Under the pieces are notes generated by a model. The model was not told where the DNA came from, made no database searches, and saw only the letters and a program-made list of their open reading frames with translations. Below are positions 1 through 8,076 of a stretch of 64,000 nt of DNA, piece by piece (position 1 is the first letter of the stretch; every line of letters starts with the position of its first letter). Where the stretch lies: assembly GCA_964609965.1 (NCBI GenBank), contig CAZSTS010000004.1:1-64000 (forward strand), in the 5' to 3' direction. Position numbers and translations under genes: made by a program. The DNA is from JAHJDR01 sp964609965 (GTDB lineage Bacteria; UBA10199; JADGCS01).

Positions 1-1
1 C

Positions 2-442
2 GCGCTAAAAAATGTAATGGCATTAGGCGTGGGCATTGCTGATGGCCTGGGCTTTGGTCTCAATACAAGGGCTGGCCTTGTCACAAGGTGTCTTCACGAA
101 ATGACAGAGCTTGGTGTGGCCATGGGGGCCAAACCAAGGACGTTTTCTGGACTCTCTGGTGTTGGTGATCTTATTTTAACTTGTACGGGTGATCTTTCGC
201 GAAACCGTCAGGTTGGCTTGAGAATTGGCAAGGGTGAAAAGATTAAGGACATTATAAAGTCCATGGATCATGTGGCCGAAGGTGTTTCAACAGCAAAAGC
301 AGCTTATCAGCTCAAAGAAAAACACAGAACCGAAATGCCAAACGCGGAACATGTTTATAAAATTCTCTATGAAAACATGTCACCTCAAGACGCTCTCATG
401 AGTGTTTTGTCTAGAAATTTGAAAGAAGAGTTTAGTTCGTAA
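2..442 (+). CDS. gpsA: Glycerol-3-phosphate dehydrogenase [NAD(P)+], C-terminal part (cut by window edge)
   Basis: Open from base 2 in the frame of the downstream ATG codons, so the gene starts left of the window and about 146 C-terminal residues are visible. The opening ALKNVMALGVGIADGL is the conserved helix of the GpsA C-terminal domain, whose Lys (in ALKN) belongs to the active site. NTRAGLVTR, the GLSGVGDLILTC glycine-rich segment and SRNR follow in the family order. GpsA reduces dihydroxyacetone phosphate to sn-glycerol-3-phosphate for phospholipid synthesis in the cytosol. It ends at a TAA and converges on a leftward gene 20 bases away; no terminator hairpin is visible between them. 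Confidence 0.95.
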   Translation, partial: ALKNVMALGVGIADGLGFGLNTRAGLVTRCLHEMTELGVAMGAKPRTFSGLSGVGDLILTCTGDLSRNRQVGLRIGKGEKIKDIIKSMDHVAEGVSTAKAAYQLKEKHRTEMPNAEHVYKILYENMSPQDALMSVLSRNLKEEFSS

Positions 443-462
443 AGACCTGTCTACACAATCGC

Positions 463-882
463 TTAGCCCCGCCTGTCTGTTTTATGTGTTTTGAGTGGCC
501 CATGCGTTTTGTCGTGGTGATCTAGTCGCAGCAAACCACCTTGTCTCATAGAGCTTAATAACATATCATGCTGTGGTGTTATGCCAGGCTTAACACTAAT
601 GCCGCCCTTCCAAGGGAGCTGTGCCAAAACAAAGGGATGTGCTTCACCAAAGGCGTGAGCCCCTACCACAGAGCTCGTGTTACTACGATGCGTAGCAGCA
701 AAAAGGTTGTCTTGAACCGCTCCGCTTGTTTCATATATGCTTACGCCTGCACACTGAGCCAAGCTGCCGACAGCTAAAAGTCGGTGCATACCAGAATCTG
801 CCCTATCCAGCCTCGCTCCCGGAGCCATGCTTCCTACTGCATGATAGCCAAAGACTGACTGACATTGTACTCCTGATAACAT
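463..882 (-). CDS. Hypothetical protein, 139 aa
   Basis: I do not recognise this protein. The ATG is preceded by AAAGGAGCTATT, a strong Shine-Dalgarno at good spacing, which is the main reason for calling it real. The product is rich in Gly, Ala, Ser, His and Arg, has no obvious signal peptide or membrane segment and ends in a basic tail (KTHKTDRRG). It is the last of three small leftward genes converging on gpsA. Codon use looks less AT-rich than in neighbouring core genes. No function is proposed. Confidence 0.55.
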   Translation of the reverse strand: MLSGVQCQSVFGYHAVGSMAPGARLDRADSGMHRLLAVGSLAQCAGVSIYETSGAVQDNLFAATHRSNTSSVVGAHAFGEAHPFVLAQLPWKGGISVKPGITPQHDMLLSSMRQGGLLRLDHHDKTHGPLKTHKTDRRG

Positions 883-1015
883 AATAGCTCCTTTTGACTA
901 AGGTTAGTTCTTCAGCCCAAAACCTATTAGTAATTTCTTAACAATGTATTTGTGGTCCCTCAAGTCTGTGAATGGGTTTGTGTTTTCTTTAGAAAACAAT
1001 TTAGATTCTTTTGGT

Positions 1016-1441
1016 TTAGTTCTTAGGAATATCCAAAATATCAACTCCCCCGGGTCTTTCTGTGATTTCGCGATAGGTTGGCCATGGATTGACAGGATGA
1101 GGGGCATCGATATCTGGCTGCACTGGAGGTGGTGTTGGCATTTCTTGGGCAGGCTGATCCCAGCTTCTTTGGTCGTCCCTTCTTTGCTGTTCTCTTCTAA
1201 TTTGCCCTATGTCAGGAAGCCTTCGAATAGGATGAACCGGGGAGCTTGGTGTAGGGAGTATTTCGTCCCAAAGCGGTCTGCCTGGTTCTTCTATGTCTGG
1301 TCTTGTGCGAACCATGACAAAAAGATCCATTGGATGGCAAACACCATTGTTTAAGGTCCCTGTTAAGCTTTGAGCGCCGTTTGGCGCTGAAAAAGCCAAA
1401 GGAGTGGATGGCGTAATGTATTGAGAAAAATGTATGCCCAT
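1016..1441 (-). CDS. Hypothetical proline-rich protein, 141 aa
   Basis: Unrecognised. The C-terminal half is Pro/Arg/Gln-rich (QEMPTPPPVQPDID, HPVNPWPTYREI), typical of a disordered region. The ATG at 1441 has no clear Shine-Dalgarno, so the start is uncertain. A second leftward frame (1212-1493) overlaps its first half, and a third (904-1107) carries a plausible-looking tail, so a frameshifted longer gene cannot be excluded. A perfect small hairpin (AGCGCC GTTT GGCGCT, about 1372-1387) lies inside the frame. Confidence 0.35.
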   Translation of the reverse strand: MGIHFSQYITPSTPLAFSAPNGAQSLTGTLNNGVCHPMDLFVMVRTRPDIEEPGRPLWDEILPTPSSPVHPIRRLPDIGQIRREQQRRDDQRSWDQPAQEMPTPPPVQPDIDAPHPVNPWPTYREITERPGGVDILDIPKN

Positions 1442-1544
1442 AAACAGTTTTATCTGGGCTCATAAAATTCGCCCATGCTTTATTATCGACCAAAAAAGGG
1501 AAATGTTGCTTGGTTTGTTTGGGCGGCTAACGCCCTGATATTGT

Positions 1545-1868
1545 TTATGCTTTTGGGGGCTCAGCGTTTTTTCCTGCTAACCGATCAAATTCTTCTGCCA
1601 TTTCAAAGTCCATGACCGTAATGGCGCCCGCATCATTGTTAAATAATGAAATAAAAACGCGATTGTAGGAGATTAGGATTCTGGGGTAATTTTGATTTTC
1701 TTCGATGGGATTAACTATCTTATTAACAAAAACCATGGCTCTCGCATAGTCAGGAAATTGATATTCTTTTACTAAGCGATTTTTATCAATAAGCCACCCC
1801 TTCATCTTTGAAAGCATGCCCTGCATTTCGGTAATGGGGGGTTTTCTGTATTTTGCTATATTTTCCAT
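1545..1868 (-). CDS. Pterin-4a-carbinolamine dehydratase-like protein with altered active site
   Basis: 107 aa with the fold pattern of the PCD/DCoH family: an early Trp (KGWLIDKNRLVKEYQF), FVNKI helix, then a beta strand ISYNRVFISL and a final helix MDFEMAEEFDRLAG. The family normally regenerates pterin cofactors using a His-His-Pro motif and a later His. Here the HHP position reads NYP and the THD position reads NND, so the catalytic histidines are absent while the E, P, Y and final D positions remain. It may be a non-catalytic member or a divergent one. The start at 1868 lacks a clear ribosome site. It is transcribed leftward, away from dnaN. Confidence 0.65.
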   Translation of the reverse strand: MENIAKYRKPPITEMQGMLSKMKGWLIDKNRLVKEYQFPDYARAMVFVNKIVNPIEENQNYPRILISYNRVFISLFNNDAGAITVMDFEMAEEFDRLAGKNAEPPKA

Positions 1869-2287
1869 TCAAACAAACTAAGGCATTTCTTGTTTTTTTT
1901 CCATTTTTTTCCATTTATTTCATTTCCCTCTTCTCGCTCCATCTTTTACACAGGTCCTGTGGACAGACCCTTGCTTTATTCTTTTTTTACATCTTTTTTC
2001 CACATTCCAATCTAGTTTATCCTAAAGAGCTCACATACCTGGTTTGTGGCATCTTAATTCTTTGGGTTTTATCCTTTGTTTTCCCGTATTCATCCTTTTA
2101 ATTTATCTAAGCATAACCCTATATTACCTGGTTTTTACACAAATCCACAGGCCCTATGACTACTACTGATTTTATATATACTATTAAAGAATAAAAGAGC
2201 TCTTTTTTGAAATCGTATATTGATTTATCACCCTCATAGAAATACACAAGGTTCGACATAATTAACTTATAAAACCAAGAGAAATAT
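1869..2287. other. Candidate replication origin region upstream of dnaN
   Basis: A 419-base non-coding stretch between the divergent PCD-like gene and dnaN. Three matches to the DnaA-box consensus TTWTNCACA, all on the + strand, lie at 1944-1952, 1996-2004 and 2133-2141. A near match (AAATCCACA, 2141-2149) abuts the third. A 13-base inverted repeat CACAGG-T-CCTGTG overlaps the first box (1949-1961). A strongly AT-rich run (about 2160-2290) follows, suitable as an unwinding element, and a pyrimidine-rich tract precedes the boxes (1880-1940). Location beside dnaN is classical for oriC; dnaA itself is not in the window. Confidence 0.6.
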
Positions 2288-3388
2288 ATGAAATTTAAAA
2301 TTTTAAAGTCAGACTTTTTAGATGCTCTAAACATCACTCAAGGCATTGTAGACAAAAAAAATGTCATGCCTATATTAGCTAATTTACTTATCGAAGCGGA
2401 CGAAAAACTACCTTTCATCAAAATTTCGGCCACTGATCTCGAAGTTGCTGTTCACGTTCAAGCACAAGCAACAATTGAAAAACCTGGCAAAATAACGGTT
2501 AATGCAAAAAATCTTTTTGATATTGTAAGAGAATCAGCCAGCGAAGAAATAAATGTTAAAGCATCAACAAACAATCGAATCGAAATACTTTCTAATCAAA
2601 GTGAATATAAAATACACGGACTCGACGCCAAAGAATTTCCAAACCTTCCCACCATCGATGGTGAAATGATTCGAGTCTCTTCCGAGCAAATTACAAAAAT
2701 GTTCGAAAAGGTTTGCTTTGCCATGAGCACAGACGAAACCCGCTACCATCTTAATGGAGTTCTTTTAGAAAAAGGTGATAAAGAAGCTGTTATGGTCGCT
2801 ACAGATGGCCACCGCCTTTCTTATACAACACAACCACTCGATCTTTCGCGAATTAAGCAAGAAAAGATTATTATTCCAAGAAAAGGCGTTATTGAAATGC
2901 GCAAAATGTTAGCCACAGAAAAATCTTTTGATCTTTGTTTGAGTGAGCGACATATTTTTATTCAAAGCGAAAAACAAACATTGTTCATTAGATTAATCGA
3001 AGGAAATTATCCAGATTACAATAGAGTTATTCCACAAGAAAACGAAATAACCATAGACGTACCAAAAAACGAATTTATTGGGGCCCTCAAACGCGTCTCT
3101 CTTTTGGCTAACGACAACACCAAAGGCGTTTCTTTTTATTTCTGCAACGATTCTTTATCTATTAGCACATCAAACCCAGAGATTGGTGAGGCAAAAGAAG
3201 ACATAGGCATTAAATATAAAGGGGACGTTATCAACATAGGATTTAATGCTCGTTATTTCATCGATGTCTTAAATGTCATTCAAGAAGAAACAATCAGTGT
3301 TTCATTTAAGGATGAGCTCTCGCCCTGTCTCATTACATGCAAAGCCCTCCCAGGATTTAAATCAGTTGTCATGCCAATGAGAATGTAG
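2288..3388 (+). CDS. dnaN: DNA polymerase III beta subunit (sliding clamp)
   Basis: 366 aa, the normal length for a bacterial clamp with three repeated domains. The start MKFKILKSDFLDALN, the VDKKNVMPILANLLIE segment, ATDLEV, TDGHRLS and the C-terminal VVMPMRM (the family's typical MPMR[LM] ending) are all present. The protein dimerises into a ring on DNA and tethers polymerase III and other factors through its hydrophobic cleft. The ribosome site is weak (AAGAGA before AAT ATAT ATG). It stands alone here: its usual partners recF and gyrB are more than 50 kb downstream. Confidence 0.98.
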   Translation: MKFKILKSDFLDALNITQGIVDKKNVMPILANLLIEADEKLPFIKISATDLEVAVHVQAQATIEKPGKITVNAKNLFDIVRESASEEINVKASTNNRIEILSNQSEYKIHGLDAKEFPNLPTIDGEMIRVSSEQITKMFEKVCFAMSTDETRYHLNGVLLEKGDKEAVMVATDGHRLSYTTQPLDLSRIKQEKIIIPRKGVIEMRKMLATEKSFDLCLSERHIFIQSEKQTLFIRLIEGNYPDYNRVIPQENEITIDVPKNEFIGALKRVSLLANDNTKGVSFYFCNDSLSISTSNPEIGEAKEDIGIKYKGDVINIGFNARYFIDVLNVIQEETISVSFKDELSPCLITCKALPGFKSVVMPMRM

Positions 3389-3397
3389 AGAGTTGGT

Positions 3398-3784
3398 TTA
3401 TTCAGATATTGTTATTATTCCATTAGGTGTGATCATTTCGTCTTGTAGATAATCATCATAAAAATAAAAAACCTCTCCATCCAAAGCCGTGTCAGGAATG
3501 GTTATGAAATAGACATCTCCATCAGGGATGATGGTTGAATCAAAAAGCCCGGAATCATCAAACAGGTCCTCACCAGACGCACTTAAAATACGGTGAGCCA
3601 TGCTATCTTGATTGTAAAAAAACACGGTTTCACCAGGCGCGACAGTCAAGGTGGTCGGGACAAACATATGATTATAAATGAGGACTGTGTAGGGATCTTC
3701 TTCTGAAATCTCCGTAGCAGCGTGGCCACAAGAGATTAAAGAGAACAGAAAAAAGAGAGCGATAATAATTCTTACATGAACCAT
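3398..3784 (-). CDS. Cupredoxin-like lipoprotein lacking most copper ligands
   Basis: 128 aa. The N-terminus is a lipoprotein signal (hydrophobic run then LISC), so it is probably anchored in the envelope. The rest matches the plastocyanin/cupredoxin fold: MFVPTTLTVAPGETVFFYNQD, then AHRI with the first His ligand, then a C-terminal strand ending NGIITISE. In copper-binding members a C-terminal loop supplies Cys, His and Met; here that loop is FYFYDDYLQDEM, with no Cys or His. Copper binding by a normal type 1 site is therefore unlikely. It converges on dnaN with a 9-base gap. Confidence 0.7.
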   Translation of the reverse strand: MVHVRIIIALFFLFSLISCGHAATEISEEDPYTVLIYNHMFVPTTLTVAPGETVFFYNQDSMAHRILSASGEDLFDDSGLFDSTIIPDGDVYFITIPDTALDGEVFYFYDDYLQDEMITPNGIITISE

Positions 3785-3830
3785 AAATAAAAGCCCTTAA
3801 AACAAATCTCCACCAACAACCCATCGAAGA

Positions 3831-3850
3831 TCCTGAGCGCAGTCGAAGGA
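3831..3850. repeat. Intergenic palindrome-like 20-mer at the end of pabB
   Basis: TCCTGAGCGCAGTCGAAGGA sits just after the pabB stop codon. Its reverse complement (TCCTTCGACTGCGCTCAGGA) resembles a word that I recall as recurrent in intergenic regions of several environmental bacteria. Only one copy was noticed in this window. Confidence 0.4.
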
Positions 3851-5200
3851 CTATCCACCACCCACTGTTTTGCCCATTGCCTCCATTATTCCCGCAGCCT
3901 TAACCAGGCACTCATCGTATTCTTGATCGCAATCACTATCTGCCACAATACCGCCGCCAGTTGCAAAGTTTAAAATAGCATCTTGAATCGTGATAGTGCG
4001 AATAGGCACGCTAAAATCCGCATATCCATTGTCGCTTATAAAACCAATGGCGCCTGTGTAAACGCCGCGCGCCCTGTTTTCTAACTTTTCTATGTGTTCC
4101 ATAACTTTAATTTTTGGAGCCCCTGTTATAGAGCCGCAGGGAAAAACAGCTTCAAAAACATCTACCAACCCAACCTTGTTTTCTAAAAGCCCTGTTATTT
4201 TTGCCACTAGATGGTGGTAGTGTGAAAAAGTGTGGACCTTTGAAAGAGAATCAACAGAAACAGAGCCTGTTTTACAGACCCTTCCAAGGTCGTTTCGGAG
4301 CATGTCTGTTACCATAAGAAGCTCTGCTTGGTCTTTGTGGCTATTAAAAAGGATTTGTTTTTGCTTTTCGTCATCTTCCGGGTTTGCGCCCCTTTTAATT
4401 GTTCCTTTGATAGGAAACATATTAATACGATTTTCTTGGATTTGAAAGAATCGCTCAGGAGAGGAGGAGAGAATTTTTACTTCAGGAAAATCGATGTATG
4501 ACATCATGGGTGCTTTAGTAGTGTTTCTGAGACAGAGAAAAAGATCCAAGGGACTTCCAGCAAAGCTGGTTTCAAACTCCATTGTATAATTCAATTCAAA
4601 ATAATCTCCATCAACCAAAGACTTCTTTATGCTTTCAAAGCCGCTGTTATAGGTTTTGCGGGAGATGTTGGTTTTTATTTCGCCAACACTAAAGCCTGAA
4701 GTGTCGAGAGCTTTTGTGTTTTCTTTTTCGAGCGCCAAACAAAGGTCTTTCCACTTTTCTTTTGCGTTTTTTGAAAAAGAAACAAAGAAAACATCGTTTT
4801 TTAAGTGATCAACATAAACAAAGGTGTCGTAATAACGAAAAACAGCCAAAGGATAGTTTTTTGTGCTCTGTGGTTTAAGCGGAATTTTCTTATTAAATTG
4901 ATAAGCCTCGTAAGCGAGATAACCAACCCAGCCTCCAGTAAAGGCAAACTCAGGAAAAGGGTTCTTTTTTGTTTGGGAGTTGTTTTGAAAAAAAATAGAA
5001 AGGTCATTCAAAGAAGAGTTTGAATCAAAAACCTTTTCATCACAGCTGTCGAAGGCAAGAAGAGAAAAACTGTGTTCGCTGTTGATCTCGGCCTGGAGAG
5101 GGCTGTTATAACAAGCGCTATCAAGCCAAACAAGATGGCGTTTTTTGTTTAAAGCCCTTGCTAATGCCAAAGGTTCGACAGTTAGTTTTTCTACTATCAT
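3851..5200 (-). CDS. pabB: Aminodeoxychorismate synthase component I
   Basis: 449 aa chorismate-binding enzyme. The PIKGT motif (MFPIKGTIKRG) has the Lys that marks PabB; anthranilate synthase TrpE has Ala at this position. Other family segments are VTDMLRNDLGRVC, TFSHYHHLVAKI, FPCGSITGAPKIK and YTGAIGFIS. The enzyme converts chorismate to 4-amino-4-deoxychorismate for folate synthesis, using ammonia from a PabA subunit; no pabA or pabC is adjacent. No clear ribosome site precedes the ATG. It diverges from mltG, with 77 bases between the two starts. Confidence 0.9.
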   Translation of the reverse strand: MIVEKLTVEPLALARALNKKRHLVWLDSACYNSPLQAEINSEHSFSLLAFDSCDEKVFDSNSSLNDLSIFFQNNSQTKKNPFPEFAFTGGWVGYLAYEAYQFNKKIPLKPQSTKNYPLAVFRYYDTFVYVDHLKNDVFFVSFSKNAKEKWKDLCLALEKENTKALDTSGFSVGEIKTNISRKTYNSGFESIKKSLVDGDYFELNYTMEFETSFAGSPLDLFLCLRNTTKAPMMSYIDFPEVKILSSSPERFFQIQENRINMFPIKGTIKRGANPEDDEKQKQILFNSHKDQAELLMVTDMLRNDLGRVCKTGSVSVDSLSKVHTFSHYHHLVAKITGLLENKVGLVDVFEAVFPCGSITGAPKIKVMEHIEKLENRARGVYTGAIGFISDNGYADFSVPIRTITIQDAILNFATGGGIVADSDCDQEYDECLVKAAGIMEAMGKTVGGG

Positions 5201-5277
5201 ATTGGAAATGGGATATTATTTATTATTTGCGCAATCAAGACAATTGACATAAATCCACCCCAAAAGGAGCCACTATA

Positions 5278-6294
5278 ATGTTAAAAACCCTCCGAAGCAT
5301 ATTAATAGCCCTAAGCATTTTCATCTTAATCATAGGCTTGTTGTTGGGCTATAAAGGATATCAATCAATACAATATCAATCCCCAAAAAAAATAACCGTC
5401 GAAATTCCAAAGGGAAGCAGCGTTAAAAAAATTGCTCGGCTCTTTGAAGAAAACGAGGTCATCGACGATAAGTATGTTTTTGAATATTATTTAAGGCTCA
5501 CAGGCAAATCACATCTTATCAAAGCAGGAGAATATGAAATAGAGCCCGGACAAAACCTAAGTACTTTTGTTTCCTGGCTAATAAAGGGCAAGGTAAAGCA
5601 ATATAAGTTTACTGTGCCCGAAGGCTATTCGATTAAAGACATTTGCACCCTTTTTGTGAAGAAAAAAATAATGGAAAAACTTCTTTGCTTTGAACTAACA
5701 AAGCGAGTTGATTTTTTGAATGCTAGCGAAGGAATAGAAAGCTTAGAGGGATATCTCTTTCCAGACACCTATTATTACGAAAAAAGCTCTACACCAGAGG
5801 CCATTATCAAACAAATGGTCGCCCTGTTTTATAAAAAGCTCGGGGAAGAAGTTAAGGCCAATAGCGACAAAGAAAAATCTCTTTATAAAACAATAACACT
5901 AGCCTCAATAATCGAAAAAGAAACCAGCGTTGATAGTGAAAGAGGCACGGTCTCGGGCGTTTATCAAAACAGGCTCAACAAGGGAATGCTTCTTCAAAGC
6001 GACCCAACTGTCATTTATGGGATTCCGAATTTTGACGGAGACATTAGAAAAAAGGATTTAGAAAAAGACACTCCTTATAACACATACACGCGACCAGGGC
6101 TTCCTAAAGGACCCATTTGTAACCCCGGCCTTCCCTCAATAGAGGCGGCTATAAGCCCCGCTCCCACAGAGTTTCTCTATTTTGTTGCCAAAGGTGATGG
6201 GAGCCACTATTTTTCAAAAACATTAGAGGAACATAATAAGGCGGTAAGGTATTATCAGCTAAAACAAGGTCAGGCGCCAGGCCAGGAACAATAA
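5278..6294 (+). CDS. mltG: Endolytic murein transglycosylase (YceG family)
   Basis: 338 aa. One N-terminal membrane segment (about residues 8-27), a LysM-like region (ITVEIPKGSSVKKIARLF) and the YceG domain with IIEKETSVDSERG, containing the catalytic Glu, followed by VYQNRL, LQSDPTVIYG, YNTYTRPGLPKGPICNPG and SPAPTEFLYFVAKGDG. It cleaves nascent glycan strands at the inner membrane and limits strand length. AAAAGGAG eight or so bases before the ATG is a strong ribosome site. It is followed 18 bases later by the exonuclease gene and probably starts a four-gene rightward operon. Confidence 0.95.
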   Translation: MLKTLRSILIALSIFILIIGLLLGYKGYQSIQYQSPKKITVEIPKGSSVKKIARLFEENEVIDDKYVFEYYLRLTGKSHLIKAGEYEIEPGQNLSTFVSWLIKGKVKQYKFTVPEGYSIKDICTLFVKKKIMEKLLCFELTKRVDFLNASEGIESLEGYLFPDTYYYEKSSTPEAIIKQMVALFYKKLGEEVKANSDKEKSLYKTITLASIIEKETSVDSERGTVSGVYQNRLNKGMLLQSDPTVIYGIPNFDGDIRKKDLEKDTPYNTYTRPGLPKGPICNPGLPSIEAAISPAPTEFLYFVAKGDGSHYFSKTLEEHNKAVRYYQLKQGQAPGQEQ

Positions 6295-6312
6295 TCACTA
6301 TAAAGGAACACC

Positions 6313-7098
6313 ATGACCATTCAATATTTTGTTTATGACATCGAATCCATTATAGATAAAAAACTTCTTAACAGAGTTCTTTATGCCGACAAAGGATTTG
6401 ATGACGAAGAAGCCTATAAGCACCATGTCGAAGTTTTAGAAAAAGAGGGAAAGTCTTTTATTAATCCTTCTTTCCATGTTCCTGTTTGTTTGGCGGCCAT
6501 TGCTGTGGAAAAGGATTTTTCTATTCAAAAAATAGGTCTGCTAGGCGAAGAAAAAAGAACCCCAGGGGCAATAGTGAAGCATTTTTGGGACATGTATAAT
6601 CGCGGCAACTTTGTTATGGTTGATTTTAATGGACGCGGTTACGACATGCGCCTCTTAGAGCTCTGGGCCTTTAGACAAGGGATAAGCATTCATTATAAGC
6701 ATTTTGATAAATTTGGAATACGTTATCGTTACTCAGAGGACAAGCAGCTCGATTTACACGAAACAATTTCGAACAACCTTGCGGTTCGTTATCAGGGCGG
6801 CCTTAATCTTTTGGCAAAAATGTTAAACAAGCCAGGAAAGCTTGATGTCAAAGGCGATCAGGTTCAAGAAATGTATGAACAAGAAAAGTTTTTTGAGATC
6901 GAAGACTACTGCCTTGGCGACGCCTTAGACACCTATTTTGTCTTTTTAAGATGGAAGGTTGTTCGCGGAAGCCTCTCGCTACAACAAGAAAAGGCTTTGG
7001 TCGAACAGGCCCTAGAGAAGATGAAGGCCTTCTCTCAAGAAAAGGGATATTTAAAAAAATACTTAGAACATTTTGGATTATGGGAGCCCAGTGAATAA
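6313..7098 (+). CDS. Predicted 3'-5' exonuclease, PolB-like family
   Basis: 261 aa with the three DEDD exonuclease motifs of the PolB-like 3'-5' exonuclease family (Pfam DNA_pol_B_exo2): YDIES at residues 8-12 (D and E metal ligands), FNGRGYDMRLLE in the middle (second D) and YCLGDALDTYFVFLR near the end (third D). The family is found as stand-alone proteins and its substrate in the cell is not well defined; a DNA-repair role is inferred. AAAGGA precedes the ATG. The next gene overlaps its 3' end by eight bases. Confidence 0.85.
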   Translation: MTIQYFVYDIESIIDKKLLNRVLYADKGFDDEEAYKHHVEVLEKEGKSFINPSFHVPVCLAAIAVEKDFSIQKIGLLGEEKRTPGAIVKHFWDMYNRGNFVMVDFNGRGYDMRLLELWAFRQGISIHYKHFDKFGIRYRYSEDKQLDLHETISNNLAVRYQGGLNLLAKMLNKPGKLDVKGDQVQEMYEQEKFFEIEDYCLGDALDTYFVFLRWKVVRGSLSLQQEKALVEQALEKMKAFSQEKGYLKKYLEHFGLWEPSE

Positions 7099-7597
7099 TT
7101 TAAAAAACAAAACAACGATCCTTGTCTTTCTTTTCTCTTTCTTTTTTATCACCCCGCTTTTAGCTGGAGAAACACATTATTCATTAGAAAATGAGGTTTT
7201 TGAGATCAGGCTGATTCACGCCAAACAAAGCCAGTACACAGAAAGGCTAAAAGACCTTAGTGGACGAGAACACCTTGTGTCTAAAAAACCAGAGATAGCA
7301 AAAGAGGATATTTTAACCCTTTCTATTGTTGAAGAAAAAAACATCAAAAAAGTTGTTTTTCATTTTGAGCCAAAGGCATGGGAAAAGGTGAGCAAAATAA
7401 CCAAGCATAACAAAAAATCAATGGCAGCAATAATCAAGAACAAGAGGGTTGTAGATGTTTTTCCTTTAGGCGGGTCTTTTGATAAAAAATTCGTTTTAGG
7501 AAATCTTGATGTGTTGGTGGCTCTTACCGGAAAAGAATGGTTTTTTAATGGACTTAAAGAAATAGACAGAGCAGAAAAAATCGATGTTCAAGAATGA
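7091..7597 (+). CDS. Exported protein resembling the SecD P1-head region
   Basis: 168 aa from a GTG at 7091, chosen because GGGAG lies four bases upstream and the start overlaps the stop of the exonuclease gene; an in-frame ATG at 7073 has no such site. A signal peptide is clear (KTTILVFLFSFFFITPLLAG). The segment LTLSIVEEKNIKKVVFHFEP...WEKVSKITKHNKKSMAAIIKNKRVVDVFPLGG has the strand-helix-strand rhythm of the SecD periplasmic head (substrate release after translocation), but no SecD membrane region follows. Function unknown; the SecD likeness is inference by eye. Confidence 0.7.
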   Translation: MNNLKNKTTILVFLFSFFFITPLLAGETHYSLENEVFEIRLIHAKQSQYTERLKDLSGREHLVSKKPEIAKEDILTLSIVEEKNIKKVVFHFEPKAWEKVSKITKHNKKSMAAIIKNKRVVDVFPLGGSFDKKFVLGNLDVLVALTGKEWFFNGLKEIDRAEKIDVQE

Positions 7598-7606
7598 GGG
7601 TTTTTT

Positions 7607-8065
7607 ATGAGGATTGAAAAAAGAATTAAAGAATTAAAATTAACACTCGTAGAGCTTTCTAAGCCACAAGGGCTCTATCTTCCCGCAACAAAGTGCGGCA
7701 ACCTGATCATAACCTCAGGGCAGCTTCCCATTCAAGATCAGCGTAATATTTTTCCTGGTCGCGTAGGCAAAGTCGTTTCGCTCGAAAACGCACAGCTGGC
7801 AGCCAAGGCAGCGGTTATGAACTGTCTGTCAGCGATTAAATGGGTTTGCCATGATCTGGATAAGATAAAAAAGATTGTGCGCATGAATGGTTATGTTTGT
7901 TCAGCCCTTGGTTTTGGTGATCAGCCAAAGGTTATGAATGCGGCGAGCGAGCTTTTGATTGATATTTTTGGTGAGGAGATCGGGCAACACACACGCTGTG
8001 CACTCGGTGTGTTTGAGCTTCCTCTGGGCTCTAGTGTGGAGATAGATATTACAGTACAGGTTTGA
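7607..8065 (+). CDS. RidA/YjgF-family protein
   Basis: 152 aa. The RidA core is clear: LIITSGQLPI, LAAKAAVMNCLSAIKW, MNGYVCSA and a terminal LPLGSSVEIDITVQV. The Arg that binds the imino-acid carboxylate in RidA proteins is present in HTRCALGV. The protein is about 25 residues longer at the N-terminus than E. coli RidA, typical of the family's second clade. These enzymes hydrolyse reactive enamine/imine intermediates. GAGGG precedes the ATG. It ends the mltG operon and converges on the next gene. Confidence 0.88.
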   Translation: MRIEKRIKELKLTLVELSKPQGLYLPATKCGNLIITSGQLPIQDQRNIFPGRVGKVVSLENAQLAAKAAVMNCLSAIKWVCHDLDKIKKIVRMNGYVCSALGFGDQPKVMNAASELLIDIFGEEIGQHTRCALGVFELPLGSSVEIDITVQV

Positions 8066-8076
8066 AAAACTAATCA

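Noticed and set aside
904..1107. 67-residue leftward frame after the proline-rich gene
   Set aside because: No ribosome site and overlap with the 1016-1441 frame; it could be the tail of a frameshifted gene but nothing proves it.
1212..1493. 93-residue leftward frame overlapping the proline-rich gene
   Set aside because: It competes with 1016-1441 for the same DNA; composition is irregular and no family is seen.
1853..2101. 82-residue open frame rich in Phe and Leu upstream of dnaN
   Set aside because: It comes from the pyrimidine-rich tract, has no ribosome site and overlaps the PCD-like start and the DnaA-box cluster.
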